Source of the DNA: Latrodectus hesperus
Lineage: Eukaryota > Arthropoda > Arachnida > Araneae > Theridiidae
Direction of reading: 5' to 3'
DNA: 64,000 bases
Assembly (NCBI GenBank): GCA_037975125.1
Contig: CM075857.1
Span: 48,591,672 to 48,655,671, forward strand
Notes under the pieces: generated by a model
Seen by the model: only the letters and a program-made list of their open reading frames with translations
Databases searched by the model: none
Told to the model about the DNA's origin: nothing
Position numbers and translations under genes: made by a program
Shown: positions 43,370 to 62,220 of the stretch, piece by piece
Layout of the letters: the number at the start of each line of letters is the position of its first letter
Position numbering within the stretch: the first letter of the stretch is position 1

Positions 43370-43830
43370 TAATGAAAAATTGAATGCCTATAATAGAATC
43401 GAAATGTTTAATGAAAAATCATCTATTTCCCTGCATCAATATAAATGTGATCCCCAGAAACTCATTTTGAGATATATGAAGCTGCAAAATGTATCTTTAA
43501 AGGATTTTGGTAAAAATGTTAAATTAATAGGTACAATGCTGCATTCTGTTTGTAATTGTGATCCAATGATTAACAAAGCATTTAAAAAAGAATTCAAATA
43601 AGCAGTGAATGTAACTTTGCACTAAATTGAGAACCGATTGATTAAGATTTAGATTTGAAAAATCCCATACTTAATTCAATCTAAAAATATTTGAGCTAAC
43701 ACTCACCTTTCTATACCACAAAAATTAAAATATGGAAAGATATCAGATTCGATAAATACATACAAAATTTAGCATCTGAACACAAGTTTAATTAAGAAAT
43801 TTGACACCTGCTAACTAATTTATTTCCTCA
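43370..43830 (+). pseudogene. Unidentified coding-like relic
   Basis: An open stretch to 43600 reads, in part, LILRYMKLQNVSLKDFGKNV and GTMLHSVCNCDPMINKAFKK. It has balanced composition and is unlike the low-complexity chance frames nearby. After the TAA at 43599 the same frame continues with AVNVTLH and IENRLIKI between further stops, and coding-like text persists to about 43830. This looks like an old intronless coding sequence, from a mobile element or a retrocopied gene, decayed by point mutations. No ATG start fits well, and I do not recognise the family. It lies in intron 1 in sense orientation. Confidence 0.35.
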
Positions 43831-45783
43831 CAGCTTTACCCGATTGTTTTAAATGAAACATAATCAATGTTTCCAAATAAAAATTGCAATGTATTTGACT
43901 AAAATATTTTTAACAAATAATGTTTGATGTTTATGTTCTTTTTAATTCTAAAAAAAAACATATACATTTACATATAAAGTTATTACAATTTAAGGAAAAC
44001 ATGAAATTTGCATTTGAGTCCATCGCATTTGATTCCAGGATTTGATATAGTATACAATTTTATTGATTTTAAAACAATCTTAGGTAATTAAGAAAGGTTA
44101 TAAAAGGAGTAATGCATTTTTAAACTAGACTGTGAAAAACAACAGCTAAATGTAAAGGAATTAATGAAAAATAGATTAGATGTTGCCCCAAGAGCTCTTG
44201 TTTTTAAGTAGTGTTAAGAAATGTACCCGACTTGCTATTGTTTCACAGCTGATATGATTTCCCCAATTCATACTTTGGTGAGTTTAAAAATTTTCAAGGA
44301 CAATGTTCTGCAGAACCCTCATTTTTTATTAGACATTTTAGTTACTTTCGGATTCACATGGACATTCAAGTTCTGCTTGACAGTATCAAGATTTTCAACA
44401 ACAATAACATGATATGTTGCTCATAAATATTAGCACAAATCTTAACCTAAGGTATTAAAGAGAATTTTTCTGTACTTAATGCTCTCTTTTTAGATAGGTG
44501 GTGTGTGTGTGATACGTTATAGATAATGGTTCTTTGCTAAAATCATGGAATGAAGGAAACTGAGTTCAAAACTTAGACATCACGTGTAATATGTTGGTAT
44601 TAATAATTTTGTTGAGACATAAAAGAAAGAAGAAAATTGTCACTTTAGAGGACTAATGACTGGTAAAATATAAATGAGAGTAAAGGTCTAAAAGAGGCTT
44701 CCTCCAAATAAGAAAATATTGGAATCCAAACATGTACGCTTGGCCAGTTTGGTTGAAAATGTATAACTATCTGCCAAACTTTTCCTATAATATTTCTATC
44801 TACCTAACAGGTATTGTAAAAATGATGTTCACATAAAACATGTTTCTCTGACATTTAAAGAGATATATCTACTTTCATTACATCATTGGAACTGCTCTTG
44901 ACATAGAAATATTAATTATCTAGGCTATAGAGGAGTAATGAGTTTAAATTGTGCTGAACTGATTCTGAATGATTCAGGAATTTTTATGGTGCAGGCTATA
45001 CATTGTTGTAGATTCAAGTGGATGTTTATTACTTTCTCGTACACAATGAGCATTTTTCTGTTGCGGTGTTATTACAGGAATACATTTTGCACAATTTTTT
45101 CTTGATTATATCCGACAAGCCGAAATGTATCACATTATTTCCAGAAATAATATTTCTTTCTTGTAAGAATTCAAAAACATAGTAATTAAATTTTGAATGA
45201 CCAAATGATACTTATGTAGAATGATTTTTATGTAAACACTTAGAAACTCAAAATAAGTATGAAAGCCCTTCGTGTTTCAATCCTAAGGATACAAGATCCA
45301 AAAATAATCGACATATTTCTGTTATCATAAGGATAGGAAAGAATTCTCTACAAGTGTAACATCATTTTACTATAAATATGATAAAAATGACAAAATGAAT
45401 ATTAAAGATTTATATATGCTACACTACAATGTAATGTACGCCTCGGTTTCACTAATATTTCTCTGTCGATTTAAAACAGATGAATTATAGATTTTAATGG
45501 TCATTGTGTGTATTTCCAAATACTTCTTCATGCATATTTCCTATTAAATAACCGCTCAATAACTAAATTTTAAAGTTAGTATGCAAGAAGAAGCCAACTG
45601 AGCCAGCTTGACAACGATAAGCCTGTCATAGCCCAAAATGTCCAAAACACATGTAATTTTAATCAAAATATATTTTTTGTATTAATTTAATATCAAATTA
45701 TCAGGATTTATTTGATGTTCGTAAACTTCAAAATCAAAGAATGCAAAATATTTAACAAAGGAAAATTGAAATAATAGAAACGC
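43831..45783. other. Intron 1 interior, diffuse coding-like traces
   Basis: Mixed-composition DNA around 44160-45640. A 63-codon open frame at 44221-44412 and its antisense both look partly coding-like, but neither matches a domain I know. Probably old repeat DNA. Confidence 0.35.
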
Positions 45784-47130
45784 ACTGCCTGACACTGAAA
45801 ATGCAACACTAAGCAGGAGTTGCCAGAAAGTGACGAAACTCGAGAACAACAACGAGCGATGCAGCAACGAACAATAAGTGACATGTATTTCAAAATGATA
45901 TACATAATACAGTACGAGAACAGGGTTGGGTCAGTAGGTTCTAGTACTACCTTGGACCGCGATACACGAAGCAAAACTTCCATGCACAGTGTCAATGAGA
46001 GTATGGATAGCGTCTTGATTAATGGCTCTCGATTCAATATCAACTAGATGGCAATCTAGTCTTCTGAAGGAGGTAGTGGCAGGGTCTGCAAATGGCGTCC
46101 AATCGTATCCCAATTTTTTTCAATTATTGAAAAAATTGGTGAGCACAATGGCCAGGAAAGCTACTGTACAGCTTTCGCGGCAAATTCGATGAAGCGAGCA
46201 ATGTGTGGTCGGGCAAAGAGTATTTGGTACACCCCTGAAGGTAGGGGAGTGTCACTGGCAGCAGCACATAATTCACGTAACGCTAGGCTGTCAAAATGCT
46301 ATGAATAGGAGAAAGAGGTGACCTGGAATTGTACGAAATGATGCCTCAAATCATGATGCCGCATTGTCACGCTATGGAGAGTTCCATAATTGCAGCATGA
46401 TTTTACCTGTCTCCACGTAGACACCCCACTCATACGCGGGGACTATTACTGAAGAAACAGAAGCTGATCATCTGAGAAGATAGTTGTGTGTCACTCCATC
46501 GTAACCATCGCTCTAATCCGGAGCCATTTCAGACGTACATTGGCGTCTATGTTGTGCGGCCAATGGCAGTCTTCTTATCGGACGCCATGAGCACAAGCCA
46601 CTAGCAACTAAGCGGTTCTGCTCTATATGGGAGCATCCAGGGTATCTCACACATGCAGCAGAATTTTGGTAGATTTTCTTCGTCAGTTTGCCATGGCCTC
46701 CCGTCGGACGCGTTGACGTCACTCTAGCAGCACCTATACCCAGCAAATGTTCTACGAATCCTTGTACCAACCATCTTCGCCACAGCTTCTGCAATGTGGA
46801 CGGGTCCAAGTGTCTGGCAGGAGCGATTTGCCCTAAGGACCAACCTGTCCTTTTCAATACAATAACAAAGCCCCTCGTCAACTCGTCTGTTTGCTGAACT
46901 GACTCCGTTGAAGATTGCCTGGCAATATCTGCAATTGCATGCGTCTTTTGTGACAGTAACAAACTTTCAATGATTATTAGCCACACAGCAAAAACTGCGC
47001 GAATATTGCCCACTCTGCAGGTTCCTCGCCTTATCTTATCCTACGTGCGCAGCAGATCAGCGCATTTCATATTATTTGCATAATTCGGTATAGTGTGCCT
47101 ATCCTAAAATTTTCATAATTTTCAGGCAAC
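45784..47130 (-). mobile_element. Tc1/Tcb1-like DNA transposon relic
   Basis: About 1.35 kb, the size of a Tc1-family element, surrounding a decayed transposase gene on the - strand. Possible terminal inverted repeats begin with GCCTGA followed shortly by GAAAAT: near 45787 on the + strand and, reading inward on the - strand, from about 47127. They are poorly conserved, so the boundaries are tentative. The region has markedly higher GC than the surrounding intron. It lies inside intron 1 of the receptor gene, antisense to it. Confidence 0.72.
45931..47013 (-). pseudogene. Decayed Tc1/Tcb1-type transposase
   Basis: The N-terminal part (about 46900-46550) reads QTDELTRGFVIVLKRTGWSL and LDPSTLQKLWRRWL. 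This is the paired helix-turn-helix DNA-binding region of arthropod Tcb1-like transposases, followed by LVASGL-S-RP-RRLPL. The catalytic half is broken by many stops and shifts. The ARPHIAR string is present, but the residues expected to hold the second catalytic Asp just before it are changed. The third acidic residue survives as E in SIIEKNWD near 46100-46120. The C-terminus reads INQDAIHTLID...ASCIAVQG-TRTY and ends at 45931. An apparent 166-residue open frame at 46513-47013 is only the N-terminal portion. It cannot encode an active enzyme. Confidence 0.85.
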
Positions 47131-47655
47131 TTCTTCTTATTGTTGCCTTTTTAATGTTAGCAATGCATTTTTAAATTTAATATTGATTAAAAATTGTCGA
47201 ATATTGTTTTGCTGACGATATTAAAGCAATTGTGTCGATAAACAATTAGTTTCAAACAAAATATTGAGTGTACTACTATTATTCTAAATATGCCATTTCA
47301 ACAAGTAAATATAGATATTTACTTTTGGAAAAGTAAATGATATTTATTTTGGATGAGATTTTGGATAATTAGAACTTATCAAATTTAGTAAAAAATAACT
47401 TATTTTGTCTAAGAGCAGAAAAGGAAGTTATGTCACTATCTTAAAGTACTTTGAGTTGAAAATTTTTGCATCCTCAGTCAAATCAGGAAAATATTTTTGC
47501 ATCCCACTTTTAGCTCTGAGTTAGTAACCATAAACTAAATATGCCTTCCATTTATTCACGCCTTACATATAAATAGTAACACTACTATACAATAATAAGA
47601 AATAGTATAATAATTTAATTATTTTAAAATAATGTGACCAATATACCTCTTAAGA

Positions 47656-48152
47656 CTAATTTATTTCTTGTGAAATATCATTATAACGTATATTCATTAA
47701 TAACGTTTCGTACTTCGAAATGACTGACGTTGAGTAATTTTCGAGTGGATAGATTAAAAGGAGATATAACCTTGGAAAAAAGACCGATTTCAGACGCCAG
47801 TGGGCAGTTGTTAAGTTACGATCACAGTCTGCACAGAGGTGTCTACTGTATCCCTTACGAGAAAAAAGTGGACTTGTGTTTCCTGTAGGATAGATTACCG
47901 ATCTGGCCGATAGTTTGATTCCCAAGAATCAGAAAAGAACGTTGAAAGGAATTCGTCAGGGAATGCTGGAGGCAGTAAAGTAGTCCCTACGTATTTACTG
48001 AATAAGTTTCCAGTTGACAACTTCCAGTCACCTTCAATGACTGGTAGCTGCCTTGGCAAAAGTGTATAATAAGAAAATGAAAAAATATTGTGAAATGTTC
48101 TAATAAGACAACATATACATAATGTAAATTCTATGAAAATATTGCTATCCAA
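47656..48152 (-). pseudogene. Unidentified coding-like segment
   Basis: Two overlapping minus-strand frames have normal-looking amino-acid composition. One (about 48060-47897) includes DWKLSTGNLFSKYVGTTLLP and DEFLSTFFSDSWES. The other (to 47656) includes GYSRHLCADCDRN. The local GC content is raised compared with the intron around it. The switch between frames near 47910 suggests a frameshifted relic rather than a live gene. It lies just right of the Tc1 relic but shows no transposase motif. Function unknown. Confidence 0.25.
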
Positions 48153-48256
48153 TATTCAATATCTGCACATGATTTAAGCAATTGAATATTCTGGAACCCT
48201 AATCTTTGTACTTATTTATATTTATACTTATAATGTGTAGAATGTAGAAACAATAT

Positions 48257-48456
<200 letters not shown>

Positions 48457-49003
48457 AATTACATACACAATCATCTCTTTTACATACAGAGGGATATATA
48501 TTAAATACTGTAATTGTGAAGAACAACTAAAGAACTATCTCAAAAACTGAATGAATTATGAAACAATTATTTGAGAGCAAATAATTAAGATAAATTAAAA
48601 CGTCTGAATGATTTTTTAAATAACTTTGATCACCCATTAACTTAACAATAGTGTATTAGAGGTGCTTTAAGAAATATTTTGATTCATTTTTTAACGGAAA
48701 TTCAGTCACAATTTAGTTACAATGTAAATATGGATTTAGTATAAGAAAACTTTGTTAATTGATTGGACCTCTCCCTTTACATTTACTTAATCATTGATAC
48801 TTTTAAAGGAAAATAATGACGAGATTATTATTATTATTTAAACAATCGTTGATATCATATATCATTCTTATCATCAACAGTGTTTTCTTCTCAAAATAAT
48901 TATGCAGTATTTCCATATTTGTCAAATGTTTATATAAATTTTGTCTAAAATCTGAATAAATATACTGTTTCCTTTTTACTAATATTTTTGTTATTATATA
49001 ATA

Positions 49004-49334
49004 GGGACCTTAGTAGTCTAGTGGTTAGGCGACCGGCATTCAATCTATGAATTCCCAATGTCACCAAAGGCCCACCGAGTACATGCCATACACGTTCTCG
49101 TTAAATCTGCAGAATCGAAAGTCCTGTGGTTATTGAGCAGTTACAGTGTGTGTAATGATCTAGAGAAAATTTCTTGATCAATGTCAAAATTGAAGGAGGG
49201 GATCCTCTGGTGGTACCATTTGTCCACGTAGTCTTGCAGCAAAATCTTACTTTACCTTCTTGGTGCTTTGGTTAAACGAAAAATGCCGTATACTGACTTA
49301 AATTCGCATAGTCGTCAGCAAAAAAATAAAAATT
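49004..49334 (+). mobile_element. tRNA-derived SINE
   Basis: The head resembles a tRNA gene 5' half: TAGTCTAGTGG at 49014-49024 fits the pol III box A consensus TRGYNNARNNG and is followed by TTAGGCGACCGGC. A degenerate box B-like CTATGAATTCC occurs about 20 nt further on, closer than in a real tRNA. The body (about 49065-49320) is GC-richer than the intron and contains the string CACCAAAGGCCCACC. It ends in CAGC followed by an A-rich tail. The string TTTTACTAAT appears both about 20 nt upstream of the head and just after the tail, a possible target duplication with an uncertain head boundary. It is too diverged to be a working tRNA gene. Confidence 0.55.
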
Positions 49335-56155
<6,821 letters not shown>

Positions 56156-56211
56156 TGCTTAGGTGTCATTGATAGTCTCATTCCTATGAGACTATCAATG
56201 ACACCTAAGCA
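56156..56211. repeat. Perfect inverted repeat, 26-bp arms, 4-nt loop
   Basis: The left arm, 56156-56181 (starting TGCTTAGGTGTCATTG), and right arm, 56186-56211, are exact reverse complements around TCCT. It sits in intron 1 in mixed-composition sequence, so it is not a by-product of TA richness. No flanking transposon ends or target duplication were seen. Confidence 0.95.
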
Positions 56212-59200
56212 TAATGATGAACAAGAACATTTAAGTTTTTATTCATATAATAATTTTAGTTTATTTTAGATATGAAATTCTTGAATGCTGGGATATTTGA
56301 AGGAGATACAAGAGATGCATTCTATATTACCAATGAATTATTGAGCAATATATTCGTCTGGAATAACTATCTGTAAGAAAAATTCTTCCCTGAGAAACAT
56401 TCAATCTTCAAGGCAATTAAGTAACTGTAAGATATTTCAGAAAGAGTGGAATGTTGACAACCATCTTTATTCGTCCTTTTAGGTGTTACATCGGCACTTA
56501 GGAAGTTATTTTACTTTACAAATACTGATCAGTAGCTTTATTCACAGAGTGCAAGATCATTATAATGCTAGTATATCTCTACAAATGGGCACTACCTCAT
56601 TTTAAATGAAGCAGAAAAGATTACTCTCAAGTCATAATAAAAAAATGTTCTCACAATTATTTATGTGTATGTATATGCATGTAACTGCTTAAATATCATT
56701 TTTCTGCTTCATAGGATGCGATGTAAGTGCATAAAATTTTCATTAATTAAATCAATTTTTATTAATTCAAAATATCTCATTTTATGTTTGGATTTTTGAT
56801 TTTGGACAGCAATGTTATTTGAAACAAAGTGTAACCTGAAATCCTCAATTATTTAATATATGTTCTAGAAATAATAATCCTTTTTTGGAGCAATATGCGT
56901 TAATGAAAACATAACGAGACAACAAGAAAACTTTCAAATGCGTTAAAAGGAAAACAATTTAACTCCCTAAATGTTTGACATATTACAAGTTTTAACACTT
57001 ATGGACTAACAAAGGAGAATGTAAAACGTCTCACAGAGTATGTAAGTCAAAAATATTCTGGAATATTTCACTAGAAAAAGAATTCTGATATTAGACAAAT
57101 TTCTACCTCTTTTAGGAAAATTCAGATTGAGAATAAAAATTCACAAAAAAGTTTTCATATAGTTAAATCAGTTGGAATGTGATGCATTTTAAAGGATATT
57201 CTTATGACATATGCTTCTACTTTTTTCACCTTGTTAGAATTAAAAGTCAGCATAAATGATTTGATTGTACTGCAGATAATGTATTAGAATTTTTTCTGAA
57301 CAACATGATATCTTTCATAATGTACAGACAAACAACTTGTAGTTTAAGGGATTGCAAATGCATGAAAAGGTCATTGAAACATTAAAATGCAGGTAAATGT
57401 TTCTATGAAATTTGAATTTTTAAATTTAAATTCAGTTATAAATATAATATTCATTTTTATAATTTTTGCATGCACTACATTATATTTAGTAGAATTCAAA
57501 AACCAAAGTTTTCGTAACGGATTCCATGCTTTCAATACTACCCAATATTAGATTCCCAACTGGTTGCCCAATAAACTGCCAACTAATTTGTTGTCATATT
57601 AAAAAATTTGTGCATATGAGAGCATTTTAAAATTATTCGATTTCTTTTATCATTCTTATAATATGTTTAGTAATAAAATGAACGTGAAAACGAAATATTT
57701 TTTATATTAATTTAACATGACATTAGTTTGCTTCCACTTACACAATAAATGATATAAAGCATGAAAGTTACAATAACAGTTATACATTTAAATATTAATT
57801 CCATTGTCGTTATTTATATTGATTTATATGATATGAAATCACACATAAAATTTTTGACATTCAAAGAATTGAAAATGCACGAAGAATTTGGAATTAAATG
57901 ACAATTTTATATATTAGTTTGTGCTCATAAAATAATAATGTAGGAACTGCAGTCCTATTTACATTGAGTATTCTAGCTGAATATTTTATGCTCAGTCTTC
58001 TAAGAAAACTCTTGGTTCCAATTTAAAGATATTTGTATGCATGTATTCAGAATGATTTTTCCCTTCTGCATACATTTTTAAAGTAGGTATTTTTATACAT
58101 TTTCTTATCTTTACATGAGTCACTACATCTTCCCAGAATACTATGAGGTACCAATTCTGAAAAATATGTTTGAGGGCAAATTTCAACACGAAAATTGTAC
58201 TTTCACTATCTAGAACATAATATATAGTTTTTTCACTTAATTACAAAACTTTTATAAATACTTATTTTGTAAATAAATTTTTAAAAGAGAAACGAATTTC
58301 AACTGGTCCATCCTATCCTTCCTCTTTTCTCTTGTCAGAATTATACATATTGGATACAATAAAGACTAATCTATATTTTTCAGGCATGGTAGACTACTTG
58401 CTATATATTTTCTTACATTAATGGTATGATATTTTGTATCTTCGTTAAATTAACACTTCAATTATTTGAGATGAGGCCTCGACTTTTGTTATTTCCTCGT
58501 ATGCATTTTGATTTAATTTATTGGTACCTCTGTAACTGTTACCTTTCAGTTACTTATATTCTAAGGTAACTATATGGAAAAAATCCTGATGCTTTGTTTG
58601 AAATATTTGAAATCGTTCTTTCTTTTTACTGCTTTTCATTGCATTATACCAATCACATTTGCCATTTCTGAACTTTCTTTACTTGAGATTCTACGATAGC
58701 AAATTATGAACTATAAGGTAAATAATTATGTCCATTATCTGAAATTTCATTTCAAATGATTTAGTTTATATATCTATACTTTAAAGAAATTTCAGCAAAT
58801 CTTCTCTCACATGATCTAAGTGAGAGAAATATAAATTAGCTGTATTCAAACTGCCGCGGGAGCAAATATTTGTAAATTTCGATTTATTCATGAGTTTTTA
58901 TTTTTAAGAAAAATTTTAAATCTTAATGATATTAAGATGGAATATATTAACTAGAAAAAGGGTAATAATGATTCAGATGGTTTCAGCAATGAAAATTATT
59001 GGCTGAAAACTTGGTTCGAAGAAAGATTATGCATATGTTTGGTTTCGTTATCTGATATAACAATGAAAATATCGCAACAATTATAAATACATTATGACAT
59101 GTAGCCAATACGATTGGCTTCTGAAACAAATTATTAATATTTCAATTGCTGAAAAAATTTCAATAGCTAGGTTTGGCACGTGAAACATCAATATTACCAA

Positions 59201-59496
59201 AATTTCAAATTTTCTAAGAAAAGAATGTTAGCGTTATAAATGTTATTCAGATTCGATTACTACTGTAATATGCACATTTTTATAGACACATTTTTCTGTG
59301 AATAATAATTAACAAATTAAGCACATAATTTTAGAATGCTTATTCATCCAATTAAATTGCTTAAACATTTTACACTATGCAGTTGCAGGAAAACAATAAA
59401 GATATTATTAATATGCTGGATATTTAAGGTTATGTATAAGAATGTTTTTGTCATGTGTGTATCATTTGATTTTAAAATCCTTGTATATTTTTTAAG
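56212..59496. other. Intron 1, 3' end
   Basis: Mixed to AT-rich DNA without recognisable coding signal up to the exon 2 acceptor. The minus-strand frame at 57992-58189 shows no known motif. Confidence 0.5.
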
Positions 59497-59606
59497 GTGA
59501 ATGTTGATTGGGAGTTAAGTGACACACTTTGTGACTTTTACATTGCTGTTGATGTGACTTGTAGTACGGCTTCAATTTTTAATTTAGTAGCAATAAGCAT
59601 TGACAG
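59497..59606 (+). CDS. Dop2R: D2-like dopamine receptor, second coding exon (ECL1, TM3)
   Basis: Encodes residues 112-147 plus two bases of the codon for R148. It begins after a TTTTTTAAG acceptor in phase 0 and ends at a GTAAGT donor that splits the Arg codon. It supplies W116 in extracellular loop 1, the disulfide cysteine C123 (3.25), the amine-binding aspartate D130 (3.32, in the string IAVDV) and the start of the DR(Y) motif, D147-R148. The spacing D130 to D147 is the 17 residues expected for class A receptors. The exon is only 110 nt and sits 28.5 kb downstream of the previous one. Its small size would make it easy for automatic annotation to miss, but the motif order and both splice phases fit exactly. 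Confidence 0.93.
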
Positions 59607-61578
59607 GTAAGTAGTTACTGTGAAACATATTTTCACTTACTGTACATTTTTACTTATTATTTATCGTACATAATAATTTTAAGGATTTTTAGTATTTTTT
59701 ATTTAATTAAATATTTTTATTTTACTTTACAATATTGAAAATAAAAATCCTTATTATAATGATAATATAATAAAATATAAAAATTTGAAAATAACAATAA
59801 TAAAAATTTTTGAGAATAAAATCTCCTTCCATTATTTCTGTATTTTGAGAATATATTCAATATTAGAATTTAGTAATAATAACAAAATTGATGTGTATTG
59901 CAAGGAATTATATTCGTTTTATGAATGTATGTTTTTTGCAGTTCAAATAGATATAGGTTTTTTATGAGTTACATTTTTCTCCTTGGATTTTTTGATTATT
60001 AAGAAAATAATTTATTAATAATTTAATAATTGTCTATCAAAATGTAATAGGTTTAAGTTGAATAATAATTATTTTTTGTGTGTGTGATTAGAAACTGCTT
60101 CACAATGCATTAAGTTCCTCAGACTTATTTATGTGCAATAACAATTTAAAGCAATTTAATATTTTTATTATAAAAGTGCAATTGAGAAAGCATTTTTATT
60201 TACTGACTAGCATTTCTATCACAGACTGTAATCATCCATAATGAATTTATTTATAAAAAAGGCAGAAGCATGTTATGAAATAGCTGATCAAAGAACTCAT
60301 CACAGTAGATTACAACTAGTCATTAGCAAAATATAAGCTCAAATAATAGTTTATTTTCAAGAGTACTCACTTTGGTCCAGTGAGAAAGGATTGTATTTTT
60401 AATACTGTTGATTCATTCATTATATAATTTTGAAAGTATCTTGAAAATTGTATACATATAAAGAGGGAAACAAAGCTTATATTGGATTTAATTTACTATT
60501 TACTTAAATCTTGATAATTCCTTTTAACATTGACATAAATTCATTTATATTAATTACTAGGACCACTTCAACAAACTATTTAATTTGCCAATTTTCATGT
60601 TATACACAGCATAAATTTCTTTACATTTATTTGTTTGGAATTTAAAAATTCACTTCAAACTACTCATTTACTCAAGTCAAAATGTGTGTTGAATTCACTC
60701 CTAAAGAAACACTTACAACCTCCGTTTACTAGATGAATCTAAACCATGTCAACGTGTGATATTTATTTTAAGCAATGAACCAACCACATATTATATTAGA
60801 TATTCAAAATTATTATAAGCCTTAAAATGTTCAAATTTTAAATTTCCCTATTTAATGGGGAATAAAAATGTGTCATTAAATTAGTATGAGTTTTTAACTT
60901 GAAAATACACGCATACATTTTATTTTATTATTACTTCCTTAAAGCTTTGAGCTTTGATATTACCCAAAAAATTCACTCAACTTTGATAGTATAAATTTCC
61001 TAAAATAAATACAAAGGAATTCATAATGACGAAAAAATAGACAAATATAAATTTTATATTAGAGAGTTTATATTAGAATTTTATATTAGAATTACTTAAT
61101 AATACATTTTTGTATTTAATAAACAAAATAATGTAGGAGGGAAAGCAAATTAATTAATTAATTATCTACTAATAAAAACACACATTGGTTGAGATGTTTA
61201 AATATATCATTTATTAAACACAAAGTGTCCATTTATTAATAATTCATTTTAATTGCTGCATGAAAAATATTCTTCTTTTTTGTAATGTTGATTTGTTATG
61301 TAAATTTAATAATTCATAGTTATATTTGATGGATTATAAACAGATGTTAACGATGAACTTTGTACATTAGATGTTTTAATAAAATAACAAATAATTTACA
61401 ATATTTTTACTGCTATTTATATTTAAATCTAGAAGTATTAAGAAAAATATTTAATTAAATATCATTATAATTTTGAGCTTTAGATGTATTCATATTAAAG
61501 CATAGTTTTCTCCTTGCATTGTATTTTCAAAAACGAGTCATTGGAAGAAAAGATTTATACACATGCTATTTCCTTTAG
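59607..61578 (+). other. Dop2R: Intron 2 of the dopamine receptor gene (1,972 bp)
   Basis: GTAAGT donor at 59607 and CCTTTAG acceptor ending at 61578; it interrupts the Arg codon of the DRF motif (phase 2). The sequence is AT-rich, with no recognisable element or other gene. An open frame at about 59785-59967 is low-complexity AT-rich sequence and is not regarded as coding. Confidence 0.9.
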
Positions 61579-61831
61579 GTTTATTGCTGTCACTCAGCCA
61601 ATTAAATACTCAAAGCACAAAAGCAACAAGAGAGTGTTTGTCACAATAGTTTTTGTGTGGTTGGTGTCCGCAGCAATTGGTTCACCCATCGTACTAGGAC
61701 TAAATACATCCCCAGAGAGGGTGTCACAGCTGTGTGTCTTCTACAATTCTGATTTCATCATATATTCTTCCCTTAGTTCTTTTTACATTCCATGTATTGT
61801 CATGATTTTCCTCTATTACAGGATATTCAAA
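61579..61831 (+). CDS. Dop2R: D2-like dopamine receptor, third coding exon (ICL2, TM4, ECL2, TM5)
   Basis: Begins after a CCTTTAG acceptor; its first base completes the Arg codon, giving D147-R148-F149, so the usual DRY is DRF here. It encodes residues 149-232. FIAVTQPIKY is the second intracellular loop, a signature of invertebrate D2-like receptors. TM4 carries W175 (4.50), and IGSPIVLGLN leads into extracellular loop 2 with the second disulfide cysteine C200. TM5 has the three catechol-binding serines S211, S212 and S215 (5.42, 5.43, 5.46) and P219 (5.50). These serines separate it from serotonin and muscarinic receptors. The exon ends after RIFK at a GTAAAT donor, phase 0. The third intracellular loop and TM6-TM7 are not in the window. 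In-frame sequence upstream of 61579 is intronic. Confidence 0.95.
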
Positions 61832-62138
61832 GTAAATATATCTTCTTTTTCACAATTTACAATTTTAAGTTAAAAATGCATTGATGTATTAAAAGAATCC
61901 TTTATACTTTTATTACATTTTAAAAAAAGGAATACAAATTATAAGATTTACTGTATCGTATTATGTTAAAAAAACATGCATTGAGAAATACACGCAAAAT
62001 TCAAAGAAATAAATGTTGTTTTTTGGTATTTAATCGTAAATCATGCATACAAATATGTTGAAAATTTTCATAAATATTTTAAATTATTTATGAATAATGT
62101 GATTTTTACAAGTAAGAGAACATAAAGATAGCATACGT

Positions 62139-62220
62139 ACAACATTATTTAAAAAAGTTAAAAGTAAGTCACAACATTATTTAAAAAAGTTAAAAGTAAG
62201 TCACAACATTATTAAAAAAC
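62139..62220 (+). repeat. Tandem repeat, 32-bp unit, about 2.5 copies (intron 3)
   Basis: A 32-nt unit beginning ACAACATTATTT and ending AAGTAAGTC occurs at 62139-62170 and 62171-62202, identical. A partial third copy, missing one T, follows from 62203. Confidence 0.9.

Noticed and set aside
49004..49075. Functional tRNA gene
   Set aside because: Box A is present, but box B is degenerate and too close and no acceptor stem closes; it is better explained as a SINE head.
57992..58189. 65-codon - strand frame in intron 1
   Set aside because: No recognisable motif, and its surroundings show no splice or element structure.
61514..61578. In-frame extension upstream of the third coding exon, with an ATG
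   Set aside because: It lies before a good CCTTTAG acceptor; joining exon 2 at 61579 restores the DRF motif exactly, so the extension is intronic.
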